NCBI GenBank assembly: GCA_019359415.1
Contig: JAHHHH010000058.1
Coordinates: forward strand, 1 to 47,948
Direction: 5' to 3'
Length of the DNA stretch: 47,948 bases
From: Iphinoe sp. HA4291-MV1
GTDB lineage: Bacteria > Cyanobacteriota > Cyanobacteriia > Cyanobacteriales > Nostocaceae
Below are positions 18,301 through 26,547 of the stretch, one piece after another. A model generated the notes under the pieces. The model searched no databases, had not been told where the DNA came from, and was given only the letters and a program-made list of their open reading frames with translations. The stretch's first letter is position 1. Each line of letters opens with the position of its first letter. The position numbers and the translations under genes are program-made.

Positions 18301-19549
18301 ACATCACGGTGGTGATAATAATAAAGATACAGACAGGGATTTTACTGAATTGGAAATGGATCGGTTTACTCCTTTCCATACGCTGGCTCAGGAAATGATT
18401 AAACTAATTGTGCGGGTGCGTGAAGCAGCTAGTGATATTGATTTTGTCACCAAAGATACTGAGCAAGTCACAGGACAGTTCCGACAAGTGACTAAAGCGA
18501 TGCAAGAAAGCATAACGCGATCGCGAAAGTCGCCATTTGCTGAAGTGACCACTCCTTTAGAACGAGGAGTGCGCGAAAGTGCTATTAAGTGTGGTAAACA
18601 AGCGCAACTCGTTATTGAAGGTCGAGAAACTTCGATAGACAAACTCATTCTAGAACATCTCAAAAGCCCGCTCACTCATTTACTCAACAATGCGATCGCT
18701 CACGGTATCGAAACACCAGAAGTACGACAAGCGATCGCTAAGCCACCTGTGGGAGTCATTACTATCGGCGCATTTCATCAAGGTAATCAAACTGTTATTT
18801 CTGTCACCGATGATGGCGCAGGTATTGACATAGAAGCGGTGAAGGCAAAAGCAATTAAGATGGGCATGATAACGTCAGAACAAGCTAAGATCATGTCTGA
18901 CCATCATGTTTACGATTTGCTGTTCCAACCAGGTTTCAGTACCAAAGAAAAGGAAGATGAATTTGCAGGTCGTGGTGTCGGTTTGGATGTTGTTCTCACC
19001 AGAATTCATGAAATTCGAGGAACAATTAGTATTGATTCCATTGTAGGTAAGGGAACGACCTTCACCATTCGTCTACCCCTGACTCTAAGTATTTGCAAAG
19101 CTCTGTGCTGTGTATTTGATAGAGCTTGCATTGCTTTCCCCATGGATGGTGTGGAAGATATCTTAAATGTTTCCCTAAAAACGATACAGCAACATCCTAA
19201 TGAGCAAAAGTATATGCCTTGGCGTGACACACTGTTGCCATTGCGATCGCTAAAAGAAATTTTAACTTTCAATAGTCAACTCAGTCGAGGTCGTGTTTGT
19301 GGTCAGCGCGATGACGACATGGTTTCTGTAGTCGTTGTGCGATCGGCAAATGTCTTTTTTGCCCTACAGGTAGATCAAGTACTTAACGAGCAAGAAATCG
19401 TGATTCAGCAATTTGAAGGACCATTCCCCAAACCCATTGGTGTTGCTGGTGCGACTATCCTGGATGATGGTCGCATTATGCCCATTGCTGATGTGCTAGA
19501 AATTATTAATATCTTCCAAGGACGAACTTCAAAACAGTGTAGTAAGTAG
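15356..19549 (+). CDS. hmpE: CheA-type histidine kinase lacking the C-terminal receiver
   Basis: The 1397-residue kinase would phosphorylate response regulators that control type IV pilus motility. Order: Hpt domain (1-110) with phospho-acceptor H49 in AAHSIKGDAAML; a second helical Hpt-like region (about 165-290); a very long acidic Asp/Glu/Ser-rich linker (about 290-900); the dimerisation domain (907-1040, starting FEQLMKIPVKHLDDL); the ATPase with N box at 1108-1119, a DDGAGID motif and G2 loop GRGVGLDVV near 1205; and a C-terminal CheW domain (about 1245-1390). It stops at VLEIINIFQGRTSKQCSK. Cyanobacterial homologues usually continue here into a receiver domain, so this one appears truncated. 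The catalytic residues look intact. Confidence 0.9.
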   Translation: MLPEQQQRILGYFIEESKDHLNIIEQGLLNLQNTFDNPEMINEVFRAAHSIKGDAAMLGLSSIQYTAHRLEDCFTVLKEHPIQVDQKLVSLFLGVSNTLRALLESWTEPFGLTEDIAQTLISETEPIFKSLHEHLKLLVQQTSNEATKNINSLPKASPATLPQPVPTRTQSWQNLQTVQSQVIRTLREMLQLFKKTATPQTRQRLYECCHQLVELGEELNWSNWCGLCRITASAIANPENTYLTLAKIVITEIKQALELVSAGREPEITISQQLQALVRVEEAIELLEIPLELADELATPAELLELPPTISSSTIHLETEKEVPQTRSDAASTELLDIEPQDRITCLFELSEQFNSNDNAPLTNSSTDTNSPEVEIAQLNTLADLFEGESSDLHRTWDKEEILDINAEDKLGIDLSNSNTEDSDKKNECLISEETISGKHQSTRAKEESSLQLFDELLEENLKSASQETTHLTIELDDDKIVTLEDIREILQGYSEQSISASEKIQDEVSSLLELVLDENQPLPIGEINQTETEIIPDIELSKNQVTSFDDLFLQTAKAEPIQEVDSLNRRESETISHQDEILTLEELVTEVEEDNSIIFSGNKSADADLFAVLPETEDLNNFWEPEMEGEKGEFYPAIQQDTANDLEEVLLGTAAEDIFDDVEQPLNSILASVSWEDSDLNFQSEEQLEEQQFHLLFSSETDEDLFQDLTPDQTTSSSIDTTLDAIDAQNTAYYRIVPKTEKNVFSQQPEAVELIPEFTTSPSETEPFIEEPQDFLNSLLFRQPPDGISFTLDSESSQENFEILDIEAETISQLDSELDLNEDFLATEAVSSEKEFAQEVDISLNDEFSELDKLLDQKVVSDINAGFRSEEITSQANLFSAVPNQVTSETDKRDLPHRPFVSHASKFEQLMKIPVKHLDDLSHLVGELVVNRNTLEQDQERLRQFLDNLQHQLQQLNDVGTRMQELYDRSLLDASLLTNRRHHGGDNNKDTDRDFTELEMDRFTPFHTLAQEMIKLIVRVREAASDIDFVTKDTEQVTGQFRQVTKAMQESITRSRKSPFAEVTTPLERGVRESAIKCGKQAQLVIEGRETSIDKLILEHLKSPLTHLLNNAIAHGIETPEVRQAIAKPPVGVITIGAFHQGNQTVISVTDDGAGIDIEAVKAKAIKMGMITSEQAKIMSDHHVYDLLFQPGFSTKEKEDEFAGRGVGLDVVLTRIHEIRGTISIDSIVGKGTTFTIRLPLTLSICKALCCVFDRACIAFPMDGVEDILNVSLKTIQQHPNEQKYMPWRDTLLPLRSLKEILTFNSQLSRGRVCGQRDDDMVSVVVVRSANVFFALQVDQVLNEQEIVIQQFEGPFPKPIGVAGATILDDGRIMPIADVLEIINIFQGRTSKQCSK

Positions 19550-19582
19550 GAAGACATAATTAAATGTAGAATGCGCTGCGTC

Positions 19583-19616
19583 AGAAACCCGGTTTCTTTA
19601 AGAAACCGGGTTTCTT
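19583..19616. terminator. AGAAACCCGGTTTCT hairpin after hmpE
   Basis: Two inverted copies of AGAAACCCGGTTTCT separated by three bases form a stable hairpin 34 bp after the CheA stop. The same core recurs inside the MITE at 23828-23928, so it is a dispersed repeat that may double as terminator. Confidence 0.55.
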
Positions 19617-19688
19617 AAGTGTTAAGTTTATTTTGGTGGACTTACTTATCAGTTTTTGGGAACAGAAAGATTAATGAACTGTCTAGAA

Positions 19689-19725
19689 AAAAACACCTTG
19701 ACATGGCTACTGTCAAAGTGTTTTT
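19689..19725. terminator. Bidirectional terminator between hmpE and the haloperoxidase
   Basis: AAAAACACCTTGACA (19689-19703) pairs with 19711-19725 with one mismatch; A and T runs flank both sides, so it can stop transcription arriving from either convergent gene. Confidence 0.75.
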
Positions 19726-19743
19726 CTTTTCAAAAAATAAACA

Positions 19744-21021
19744 TCAAACTGGCGTTAGTAAGTTTTCAAATAGAAAGTCCGCCAATTTCGTACCAGAGAT
19801 ATAAGCTGCATCTGCATCCCATTGAAAATGGACACCGAGATAAATACGGCTACGCCCATTCTCTAAGGCTGCGGAGGAGAAGCTGTTGAATGTCCGTGTG
19901 ATTCTAATGCCATTATTGCCCCTCGCACTCGGATCTTCAGATGTGAGTGTGAAGGTAACATTATCTGTGCCAAAGAAGTTCCGCATAATTCCGGCATGTA
20001 GTGCTGCGAAAGTTGCGTGACCAGAGACATACGCCGGGAATGCAGGTGAAAATCTCGTCCCATCAGGATTGGGCGATAGAGGTCTCCATGTGGGGTCAGC
20101 TATTGTTCCAACGTTTCCGTCCTCAAATGCCCTTTGAATTGCAGTCTCCGGTCTCCACAAGTCCAAATCAGTGTCGTACTTCGCATCCCACGCTAAGATT
20201 GCTGCATCTCCTAAAGCTAACCCAACAAGGGCAAACAGCCGTGCGTTCTCTGAAAAGCTCAGTCCCCTTAATTTAGAAACAATCTGAGTCAGGGTATACA
20301 GTTGTCCTGGTGGCTTATAGGTTCCATCAACATCATTTGCCCAGAACAGAGCAATGTCAGTTTGTTCTTGAGTACGCTCAGTGGAGTTAGCAGAACCAAG
20401 CCGTTTGACTTCATTAACTTGAGCAGCGTATTCGACACTAGCAAGCAGAGCCTGCTTGGTTTTGAAGCCGGCGGGTCGAGTCGGACGAAAGCGCTCTATC
20501 GCGGTTGGTGAGAAAGGTTTCACTTTGCCCCAGTTTGGAGTCACTGGATCGCCAGAACCTGTTGGTCGCCAATCACCAGGCTTATTTCCGGGAGTATAAG
20601 GGGTGTTGTCGTTATATCCGTCTGCCAGTCGATAATTGATGATTGCTTGAGCCGCTGCTAGCCCAAGTTCTTTGCCATCGTCGATACTCTGTTGCGACGC
20701 ACCACTTTTTTTAATTTCTTCAATGGCTTTGTCGCGTTCTGCGTTGAAGAAGCTTTGGCTTTTCTCCTTGGAAAAGGGATAAACACTATCGCTGCTTAAC
20801 ACAGTATACGCAGCGTAAACTGCTGCCGCTTCTTTAGAAGCTCCTGGTTTTGCTGTGATAATGTTTAAATATGGTTTATAGGTTTTCTCAATTGAATTGA
20901 CTGCGTCATATATTGCAGCGTGCATAATGGCACCCGTACGGGCGATTGGTCCAGGTGCACCACCATTTACACGAATTGCTTGTAGATAGACGTTGTTCCA
21001 ATTGATAATTTGGTCTAACAT
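19744..21021 (-). CDS. Vanadium-dependent haloperoxidase (PAP2 superfamily)
   Basis: The 425-residue protein belongs to the vanadium haloperoxidase branch of the PAP2 phosphatase fold, which oxidises halides with hydrogen peroxide. Vanadate-binding candidates are visible: K281 and R290 (K-x8-R-P in KYDTDLDLWRP), S333-G334-H335 in YVSGHATFAALHAG, and R392 with H398 in SRIYLGVHFQWDAD, spaced as R490 and H496 in the fungal chloroperoxidase. The lysine-arginine spacing is two residues longer than in that enzyme. No signal peptide is seen on the predicted start, so it may be cytosolic or released by another route. Whether it halogenates, or is only phosphatase-like, cannot be told from sequence. 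It is convergent with hmpE and divergent from the prolyl oligopeptidase. Confidence 0.85.
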   Translation of the reverse strand: MLDQIINWNNVYLQAIRVNGGAPGPIARTGAIMHAAIYDAVNSIEKTYKPYLNIITAKPGASKEAAAVYAAYTVLSSDSVYPFSKEKSQSFFNAERDKAIEEIKKSGASQQSIDDGKELGLAAAQAIINYRLADGYNDNTPYTPGNKPGDWRPTGSGDPVTPNWGKVKPFSPTAIERFRPTRPAGFKTKQALLASVEYAAQVNEVKRLGSANSTERTQEQTDIALFWANDVDGTYKPPGQLYTLTQIVSKLRGLSFSENARLFALVGLALGDAAILAWDAKYDTDLDLWRPETAIQRAFEDGNVGTIADPTWRPLSPNPDGTRFSPAFPAYVSGHATFAALHAGIMRNFFGTDNVTFTLTSEDPSARGNNGIRITRTFNSFSSAALENGRSRIYLGVHFQWDADAAYISGTKLADFLFENLLTPV

Positions 21022-21409
21022 TAAGGTTCCTTTGTATTTTGTTTGTTTGCGCCCGCCCTGTTATTGAAGTTAGAAGACAGCAGTACACATAGCTACCGCT
21101 ATGGCAAAAGTTTTTGCCCTCCATTGACTCGAATAAATTTAGAGGCTTGCTATGTTCTTAGTAGTCGTCATTGAAATTAACTTATGCACCTGTAGAAAAA
21201 GAATGAGAACAAAGAAAGCCGATTCTTTTAATACCTCATTTTCTCAGGAGTCAATATATTCAACATAATGACAAGACTCCTTGGAAAACAGCAGTACCCC
21301 CACAGGGTACTTTTTTAACAACTCAATTTTGATGGCTATGGTTGAGTAATTCGCTGGTGGTAAGGAACTTAAGTATAATGAATTTTTCAGTACTCAGGAC
21401 TTTTCATCA
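21022..21409. other. Divergent intergenic region with terminator-like hairpin
   Basis: This 388-bp region lies between the divergent haloperoxidase and oligopeptidase genes. GTACCC (21294-21299) pairs with GGGTAC (21305-21310) and is followed by six T residues, a textbook rho-independent terminator on the plus strand about 95 bp before the next start codon. No plus-strand gene precedes it, so it may end a small RNA or attenuate the oligopeptidase leader. Confidence 0.4.
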
Positions 21410-23656
21410 ATGAAGACTCTACGGCAATTTTTGTTCACTTTACTAGTAACTATTATTATATGTAGGTGGTTATTAGCTCCTGGTATTGCTGTTGCCAAAA
21501 CTTATACTAACTGGTATTCTCCAATTCAAAATGGTATAAGTGAAGAGCAACCCCTGCACCATGTAAAAGTCCCCTCTTCGCCCCAAACTATGTCTTATAA
21601 AAAACACTTGAGCTATCCAGTTAGCCCTAAGAATAATCAAGTAGATAACTACCACGGTACTTTAGTTGCAGACCCTTACCGCCTCCTAGAAAATCCTGAT
21701 TCAAAAGAAACCAAGACTTGGATTGATGCACAAAATAAGGTGACTTTCGGCTATCTTCAGGAAATTCCGACAAGGGAAAAAATTAAGCAGCGTCTCACCA
21801 AATTATGGGATTACGAAAAATATAGTATTCCTTTCAAAGAGGGGAACCGTTACTTTTACTTTAAAAATAATGGACTGCAAAATCAAAGCGTCCTGTACAC
21901 CCTCAAAACTCTCGACGCTGAACCAAAAGTTTTACTTGACCCAAATACCCTTTCAGAAGATGGTACTGTTGCCCTTTCAGGAACAGCGATCAGTGAAGAT
22001 GGTAATCTTTTAGCATACGGTCTATCCACTGCTGGTTCTGACTGGCAAGAGTGGAAAGTCAGGGATGTTGAAACAGGTATTAACCTCAAAGACCACTTGA
22101 AGTGGATTAAATTCTCTGGCGCATCTTGGACACATGATAGTAAAGGATTTTTCTACAGTCGTTATGATGAGCCAAATGAAAAAACCAAGTTAGAAGATGT
22201 CAACTATTATCAAAAACTTTACTATCACAAACTGGGAACACCCCAATCAGAAGACTTACTTATTTACAATCGTCTAGACCAAAAAGAATGGGGATTTAAT
22301 GGCGATGTGACAGAAGATGGACGCTACCTCATTATTTCAGTATGGAGAGGAACTGACCCCAGAAATTTAGTTTTCTACAAAGATTTGACCAATCCAAAAG
22401 CAGAAGTTATAGAACTTATTCAGGAATTTGAGTCCAGTTTTAGTTTTATCGACCATGACGGTAGCATCTTCTATTTTCGCACTGATTTCGATGCACCAAA
22501 AGGTCGATTGATTGCTATTGATACCAAGAATTCAGCGAGCAAAAACTGGAGAGAAATTATCCCTCAAGCCAAAGAAACTCTGGAAAGCGTTAGTACAATT
22601 AATAACCAGTTTGTCACTGATTATCTTCAAGATGCTCATAGCCAAATCAAGATTTTTGACCTAAATGGCAAATTTATACGTGAGGTCAAATTACCAAGCT
22701 TAGGTTCAGCCGGTGGCTTTGATGGCAAGCGAAACGATACAGAAACTTTTTATCTGTTCACCAGCTTTACCACACCCGGAACTATCTATCGCTACGACAT
22801 GGTTAGCGGGAAGAGCACAGTTTTCCGTCAGCCGAAAGTGGCTTTTAACCCAGATGATTACGAGACAAAGCAAGTTTTTTATAAAAGCAAAGATGGCACA
22901 AAAGTGCCAATGTTTATTACCTATAAAAAGGGAATTAAATTAGATGGAAATAACCCTACCTTACTATCTGGTTATGGTGGTTTTAACATCTCTATAACCC
23001 CCAGCTTTTCTGTTGGTAGCTTGGTATGGATGGAAATGGGCGGTGTGTATGCTGTGGCTAACTTACGCGGTGGCGGTGAGTATGGGGAAGAATGGCATCA
23101 GGCGGGTATGAAGTCGAAGAAGCAGAATGTGTTTGATGACTTCATCGCCGCTGCTGAATGGCTCATTACTAATGGTTATACAAAGTCTGCTAAGTTAGCG
23201 ATCGCAGGTGGAAGTAACGGGGGATTACTGGTGGGTGCTTGCATAACTCAGCGTCCCGATTTATTTGGTGCTGCTTTACCATCTGTGGGTGTGATGGATA
23301 TGTTACGCTTCCATAAATTTACTATTGGCTGGGCTTGGACTTCTGAATATGGCTCACCAGACAACCAACAGGATTTCAAAACACTTCATGCCTATTCGCC
23401 ACTGCACAAACTTAAACCGGGTACAGCATACCCAGCAACATTAATTACCACAGCCGATCATGACGATCGCGTTGTTCCTGCACATAGTTTCAAATTTGCC
23501 GCTGCTTTGCAAGCTGCTCACACTGGTGATGTACCCGTACTCATTAGAATTGAGACAAAAGCGGGACATGGTGCTGGTAAGCCTACAACAAAGATGATTG
23601 AGGAAATTGCAGATAAGTGGGCTTTTTTAGTGCGTACGTTGGATATGAAAGTTTAA
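21410..23656 (+). CDS. Prolyl oligopeptidase (S9A), exported
   Basis: This 748-residue serine peptidase of family S9A cleaves short peptides after proline. The first 27 residues form a signal peptide (hydrophobic FLFTLLVTIIICRWLLAPGI, then AVA). After a short spacer the beta-propeller begins at about residue 65 (YHGTLVADPYRLLENPDS). The C-terminal alpha/beta-hydrolase holds the triad: S602 in AGGSNGGLLVG, the Asp in DHDDRVV (residues 685-686) and H720 in KAGHGAGKP. NLRGGGEYGEEWHQAG is also typical. All key residues are present, so it should be active in the periplasm. The start agrees with the signal peptide. It stands alone. Confidence 0.95.
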   Translation: MKTLRQFLFTLLVTIIICRWLLAPGIAVAKTYTNWYSPIQNGISEEQPLHHVKVPSSPQTMSYKKHLSYPVSPKNNQVDNYHGTLVADPYRLLENPDSKETKTWIDAQNKVTFGYLQEIPTREKIKQRLTKLWDYEKYSIPFKEGNRYFYFKNNGLQNQSVLYTLKTLDAEPKVLLDPNTLSEDGTVALSGTAISEDGNLLAYGLSTAGSDWQEWKVRDVETGINLKDHLKWIKFSGASWTHDSKGFFYSRYDEPNEKTKLEDVNYYQKLYYHKLGTPQSEDLLIYNRLDQKEWGFNGDVTEDGRYLIISVWRGTDPRNLVFYKDLTNPKAEVIELIQEFESSFSFIDHDGSIFYFRTDFDAPKGRLIAIDTKNSASKNWREIIPQAKETLESVSTINNQFVTDYLQDAHSQIKIFDLNGKFIREVKLPSLGSAGGFDGKRNDTETFYLFTSFTTPGTIYRYDMVSGKSTVFRQPKVAFNPDDYETKQVFYKSKDGTKVPMFITYKKGIKLDGNNPTLLSGYGGFNISITPSFSVGSLVWMEMGGVYAVANLRGGGEYGEEWHQAGMKSKKQNVFDDFIAAAEWLITNGYTKSAKLAIAGGSNGGLLVGACITQRPDLFGAALPSVGVMDMLRFHKFTIGWAWTSEYGSPDNQQDFKTLHAYSPLHKLKPGTAYPATLITTADHDDRVVPAHSFKFAAALQAAHTGDVPVLIRIETKAGHGAGKPTTKMIEEIADKWAFLVRTLDMKV

Positions 23657-24001
23657 TCTCACGCTAAGACGCAAAAACGCAAAGAGTTCTCTGCGTCTGG
23701 TGCGTCTTGGCACTAAATTTTAAGAAAGTTCTCTTAAGTAGGTAGTAGATCGAGGCGTGAGTTGTCTCACAAGTGTTGCATCCACTGTCCAAAACTCGGC
23801 ATAAACACTCTCAGCGCAAGCTAGAACAGGACTTACGCAAAGAAACCCGGTTTCTACCAAAAATCGTCTGTTTCGCAACAAAATACGAACGAAGAAACCG
23901 GGTTTCTGACATATGGTGCGTAAGTCCTATAGAAATGCTGCATCATATAAGGTAGGTAATACATATCGCTGCTATACAGAACTCTTTTTACTGCTAGAGG
24001 C
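23657..24001. other. Intergenic repeats after the oligopeptidase gene
   Basis: GACGCAAAAACGCAAAGAG with its inverted partner (about 23668-23710) probably forms the oligopeptidase terminator. The rest holds the MITE described separately and no gene. Confidence 0.4.
23828..23928. mobile_element. 101-bp MITE with 12-bp perfect terminal inverted repeats
   Basis: AGGACTTACGCA at 23828-23839 is exactly mirrored at 23917-23928. Inside, GAAACCCGGTTTCT and its partner form a second inner inverted repeat. There is no coding capacity. The GAAACCCGG core matches the hairpin after hmpE. Confidence 0.65.
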
Positions 24002-24313
24002 TCACTTCCCTAAAAAGTTAGTCACTTTGAAATTTGATGTTCCCTCCCAACAGTGGTTTAAAAATGCACTTACCCGAGCATCTGGTAAATCAGCAGACTC
24101 TCTAGATGCATTAAACTGTACTGCTGTCACAATGTACTCAAAAATAATGACAAACTGTTTCTTGGGTGACATTCTTTCCACAACAATTGTTTCTCCTACC
24201 TGTGGAATTTGAGGTAAATCCACAACAAAAGTCTCTATCTTTGGTGTTTCCAGGGGATTTTTGAAATTGAAGTATTTACAGTAAACGAGTATTTTCACTA
24301 CCAAATCCACCAA
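24002..24313 (-). CDS. Hypothetical small protein (103 aa), uncertain
   Basis: The minus-strand frame reads plausibly as protein (IETFVVDLPQIPQVGETIVV and a beta-rich centre) but I recognise no family. It would need a TTG start. A better initiation site (GGAG followed by ATG around 24334) exists just upstream in another frame and hits a stop after 11 codons, so the gene may be frameshifted near its 5' end. An overlapping plus-strand frame is less protein-like. Confidence 0.35.
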   Translation of the reverse strand: MVDLVVKILVYCKYFNFKNPLETPKIETFVVDLPQIPQVGETIVVERMSPKKQFVIIFEYIVTAVQFNASRESADLPDARVSAFLNHCWEGTSNFKVTNFLGK

Positions 24314-24356
24314 TAGCTGTTCTTTTTCACCATGTTATTCCAACTCCTATAACAAC

Positions 24357-24701
24357 TTACTCAAGTAAATCTCGTAAATCTTGAATCACTAAATCAGGAG
24401 TTAGAATATTTGGAGAAAGTTGTTTCTTATCTAAATTAATCCAAATTGCAGATAAACCAACTGCCTTGGCTCCTATAATATCAAACAGCAAGTTATCACC
24501 TACAAATACAGTTTTAGATTCATGCACTTCTATCTGTTCTATCGCTTTTTTAAAGATTGAAGGGGAAGGTTTTATCAAGCCATAATCAGAAGAAAATATA
24601 ATTGTTTTAAATGAATCAGTAATTCCTACTCTATGAAATTTCTTAAGGCAGAATTTGCTTTGGCACCAAACATTTGATAGGGAGCATCCCAATGCATGCA
24701 A
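24357..24701 (-). pseudogene. C-terminal part of a HAD-family hydrolase
   Basis: About 105 residues match the second half of a HAD hydrolase: the motif III lysine in SSDYGLIKPSPSIFKKAIEQ and motif IV VFVGDNLLFDIIGAKAVGL. The N-terminal half with the nucleophilic aspartate (motif I) is missing, so it cannot be active. The homology stops near 24676, where repetitive sequence (GGGAGCATC and its inverted copy near 24790) takes over and leads into the 21-bp tandem array, so an insertion or deletion there probably removed the front of the gene. Confidence 0.65.
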
Positions 24702-25362
24702 AAAAACGGTAGTGGGAGCATCTTACTCCCTACTTATATAACCGAAGCGGGCTGTCCGGTCCGCACTACAAAATAAAATAAATTTGCACATTTGGGATGC
24801 TCCCCGCCGCGTGCGCATCATTCAAAGCGGGGCGTGCAAACTGCGTCGGGAGCGCGTTAGCGGAGCGGTGCGATAGCACTTCGCCTGCGGGGTTATCTGA
24901 ACATATTGCGAGTGGATGAGTATCAAACACTCGTCCACGGGTATCAAACACTCATCCACGAGTATCAAACACTCGTCCATGGGTATCAAACACTCGTCCA
25001 TGGGTATCAAACACTCGTCCATGGGTATCAAACACTCGTCCATGGGTATCAAACACTCATCCACGAGTATCAAACACTCGTCCACGAGTATCAAACACTC
25101 GTCCACGAGTATCAAACACTCGTCCACGAGTATCAAACACTCGTCCATGGGTATCAAACACTCATCCACGGGTATCAAACACTCATCCACGGGTATCAAA
25201 CACTCATCCACGAGTATCAAGAGCTTTAAGAGCTTATCCGAACCGTATTGAGGGATGCCCGACAGGACAGGGTGAGGTTCCGCAGGAATTTTGAGTTATT
25301 CGATGACTTGTGTACACCACGGTAGCTCAATCAGTAGAGAGGGGGATGAGTGTTTGAGGTTC
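24702..25362. repeat. Repeat region with 14-unit, 21-bp tandem array
   Basis: Bases 24920-25213 are 14 complete 21-bp units of consensus GTATCAAACACTCRTCCAYGR, with a degenerate 15th. Units differ only at a few positions. Because 21 is a multiple of three, long ORFs run through on both strands, giving seven-residue repeats (e.g. VDECLIP); these have no other protein character and I do not call them genes. The sequence on each side (24702-24919 and 25221-25362) is GC-rich dispersed repeat. Confidence 0.9.
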
Positions 25363-26433
25363 TTAAAAAAACCAACCGTATGAGTGCAAACCCTTACCTA
25401 ACAGATTCACCCCTAGATAGCAAATCCAAACAACAACAAAGCCACTGGCGGCTAAAATTGCCGGACGACGACCTTGCCAACTGCGAGTGATGCGAGCATG
25501 AAGATAAGCAGCAAAGACTAACCAAGTAATCAATGCCCAAGTTTCCTTGGGATCCCAACTCCAGTAAGATCCCCAAGCTTCGTTCGCCCAAACAGCACCA
25601 GCGATGATGCCAATAGTTAATAGGGGAAATCCCAATCCAATGATACGATAGCTGATGTTGTCTAGAGTTTCAGCAAGACTCAGACGTTGAGGTGAAAGGG
25701 GTTCTGCTTTTGCTACAGCTTGAGATTGAGTGACGGTGACTAAATCCAAAACAGCAGTTTTGCCGTTGCTACTACTTTCTATACGAGCTACTCCGTTATT
25801 GTCAGCAGTAACTGTCGGTAGTTGAGCACCTAGCTCAGTGACTTTGTGTAAGCGATCGCGTAGCGGCTGCTTTGCAGCATCGCCCCTGCTGCGATATCCA
25901 CCAGTACCGACAGAACTCCCTTGTAATTGGATGTCTTGACCGTGTGTGACAATGAGGAAGGCGATCGCCACTAGTGAACCCACCATTAAAGCTGAGTAAC
26001 TCAACATCATCACACTAACGTGCATCATCAGCCAATTGGATTTCAGCGCAGGTACTAAGGGTTCTGCGACTTGCATTTGGGATGGTAGGGTGAGGGTGGC
26101 AAAAGCGGTGATACACATCGCTACAGGTGCAGTTACGGCTCCCACTAAACGGCTACGACTCGTATTTTCAGCAATCAGATGGACAGTCGTTATTCCCCAA
26201 GCTAAGAAGAATAAAGATTCATACAAATTACTGAGAGGAAAATACCCAGCCTCTAGCCATCTTGCTCCTAGTAAGGTAGCTATGCACAAATTAGCGATCG
26301 CCATTCCAGCTGTACCCACAGCAGTGGTAGGCAAATTTGGAAAAGCCGCCCCACCCCAATAAACTAGCATCGTGACAAATAGAATTGCAAACGAGGCATT
26401 GTCTAGCCAGCTCTGGAGTGTAACCAAATTCAT
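25363..26433 (-). CDS. ccsA: Cytochrome c biogenesis protein, CcsA type (also named CcsB)
   Basis: This 356-residue membrane protein belongs to the System II heme-handling family. With its Ccs1 partner it moves heme across the thylakoid or plasma membrane and attaches it to apocytochromes c such as cytochrome f and c6. The WWD heme-binding signature is clear near the C-terminus ([20 protein letters not shown]), flanked by transmembrane helices, and the end GLHSYGWFF is typical. About eight hydrophobic segments are visible. A soluble insertion of about 90 residues (around 170-260) includes a stretch coded by HIP1-like repeat DNA ([14 protein letters not shown]), so it probably expanded by repeat insertion without loss of frame. 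The DUF3352 gene lies upstream on the same strand, 114 bp away. Confidence 0.92.
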   Translation of the reverse strand: MNLVTLQSWLDNASFAILFVTMLVYWGGAAFPNLPTTAVGTAGMAIANLCIATLLGARWLEAGYFPLSNLYESLFFLAWGITTVHLIAENTSRSRLVGAVTAPVAMCITAFATLTLPSQMQVAEPLVPALKSNWLMMHVSVMMLSYSALMVGSLVAIAFLIVTHGQDIQLQGSSVGTGGYRSRGDAAKQPLRDRLHKVTELGAQLPTVTADNNGVARIESSSNGKTAVLDLVTVTQSQAVAKAEPLSPQRLSLAETLDNISYRIIGLGFPLLTIGIIAGAVWANEAWGSYWSWDPKETWALITWLVFAAYLHARITRSWQGRRPAILAASGFVVVWICYLGVNLLGKGLHSYGWFF

Positions 26434-26547
26434 AATTAACTTTATCCCCAGTCAATATGGTATGGATTCCGATTGTTATTTGTTATGATCCTATCCGTTT
26501 TAAGGAAGGTAGAAATTATAAATTATGAATGCTAAAAATTTCAGGAT

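Noticed and set aside
23913-24212. 99-residue plus-strand frame opposite the 24002-24313 hypothetical gene
   Set aside because: Starts inside the MITE and has a less protein-like composition than the minus-strand frame.
24920-25213. Regularly spaced repeat considered as a CRISPR array
   Set aside because: Units are contiguous with no unique spacers; it is a plain tandem repeat.
24822-25251. Three long overlapping frames with VDECLIP-, HGYQTLV- or IKHSST-type seven-residue repeats
   Set aside because: They exist only because the 21-bp tandem repeat keeps all frames open; no unique protein sequence, domain or ribosome-binding site.
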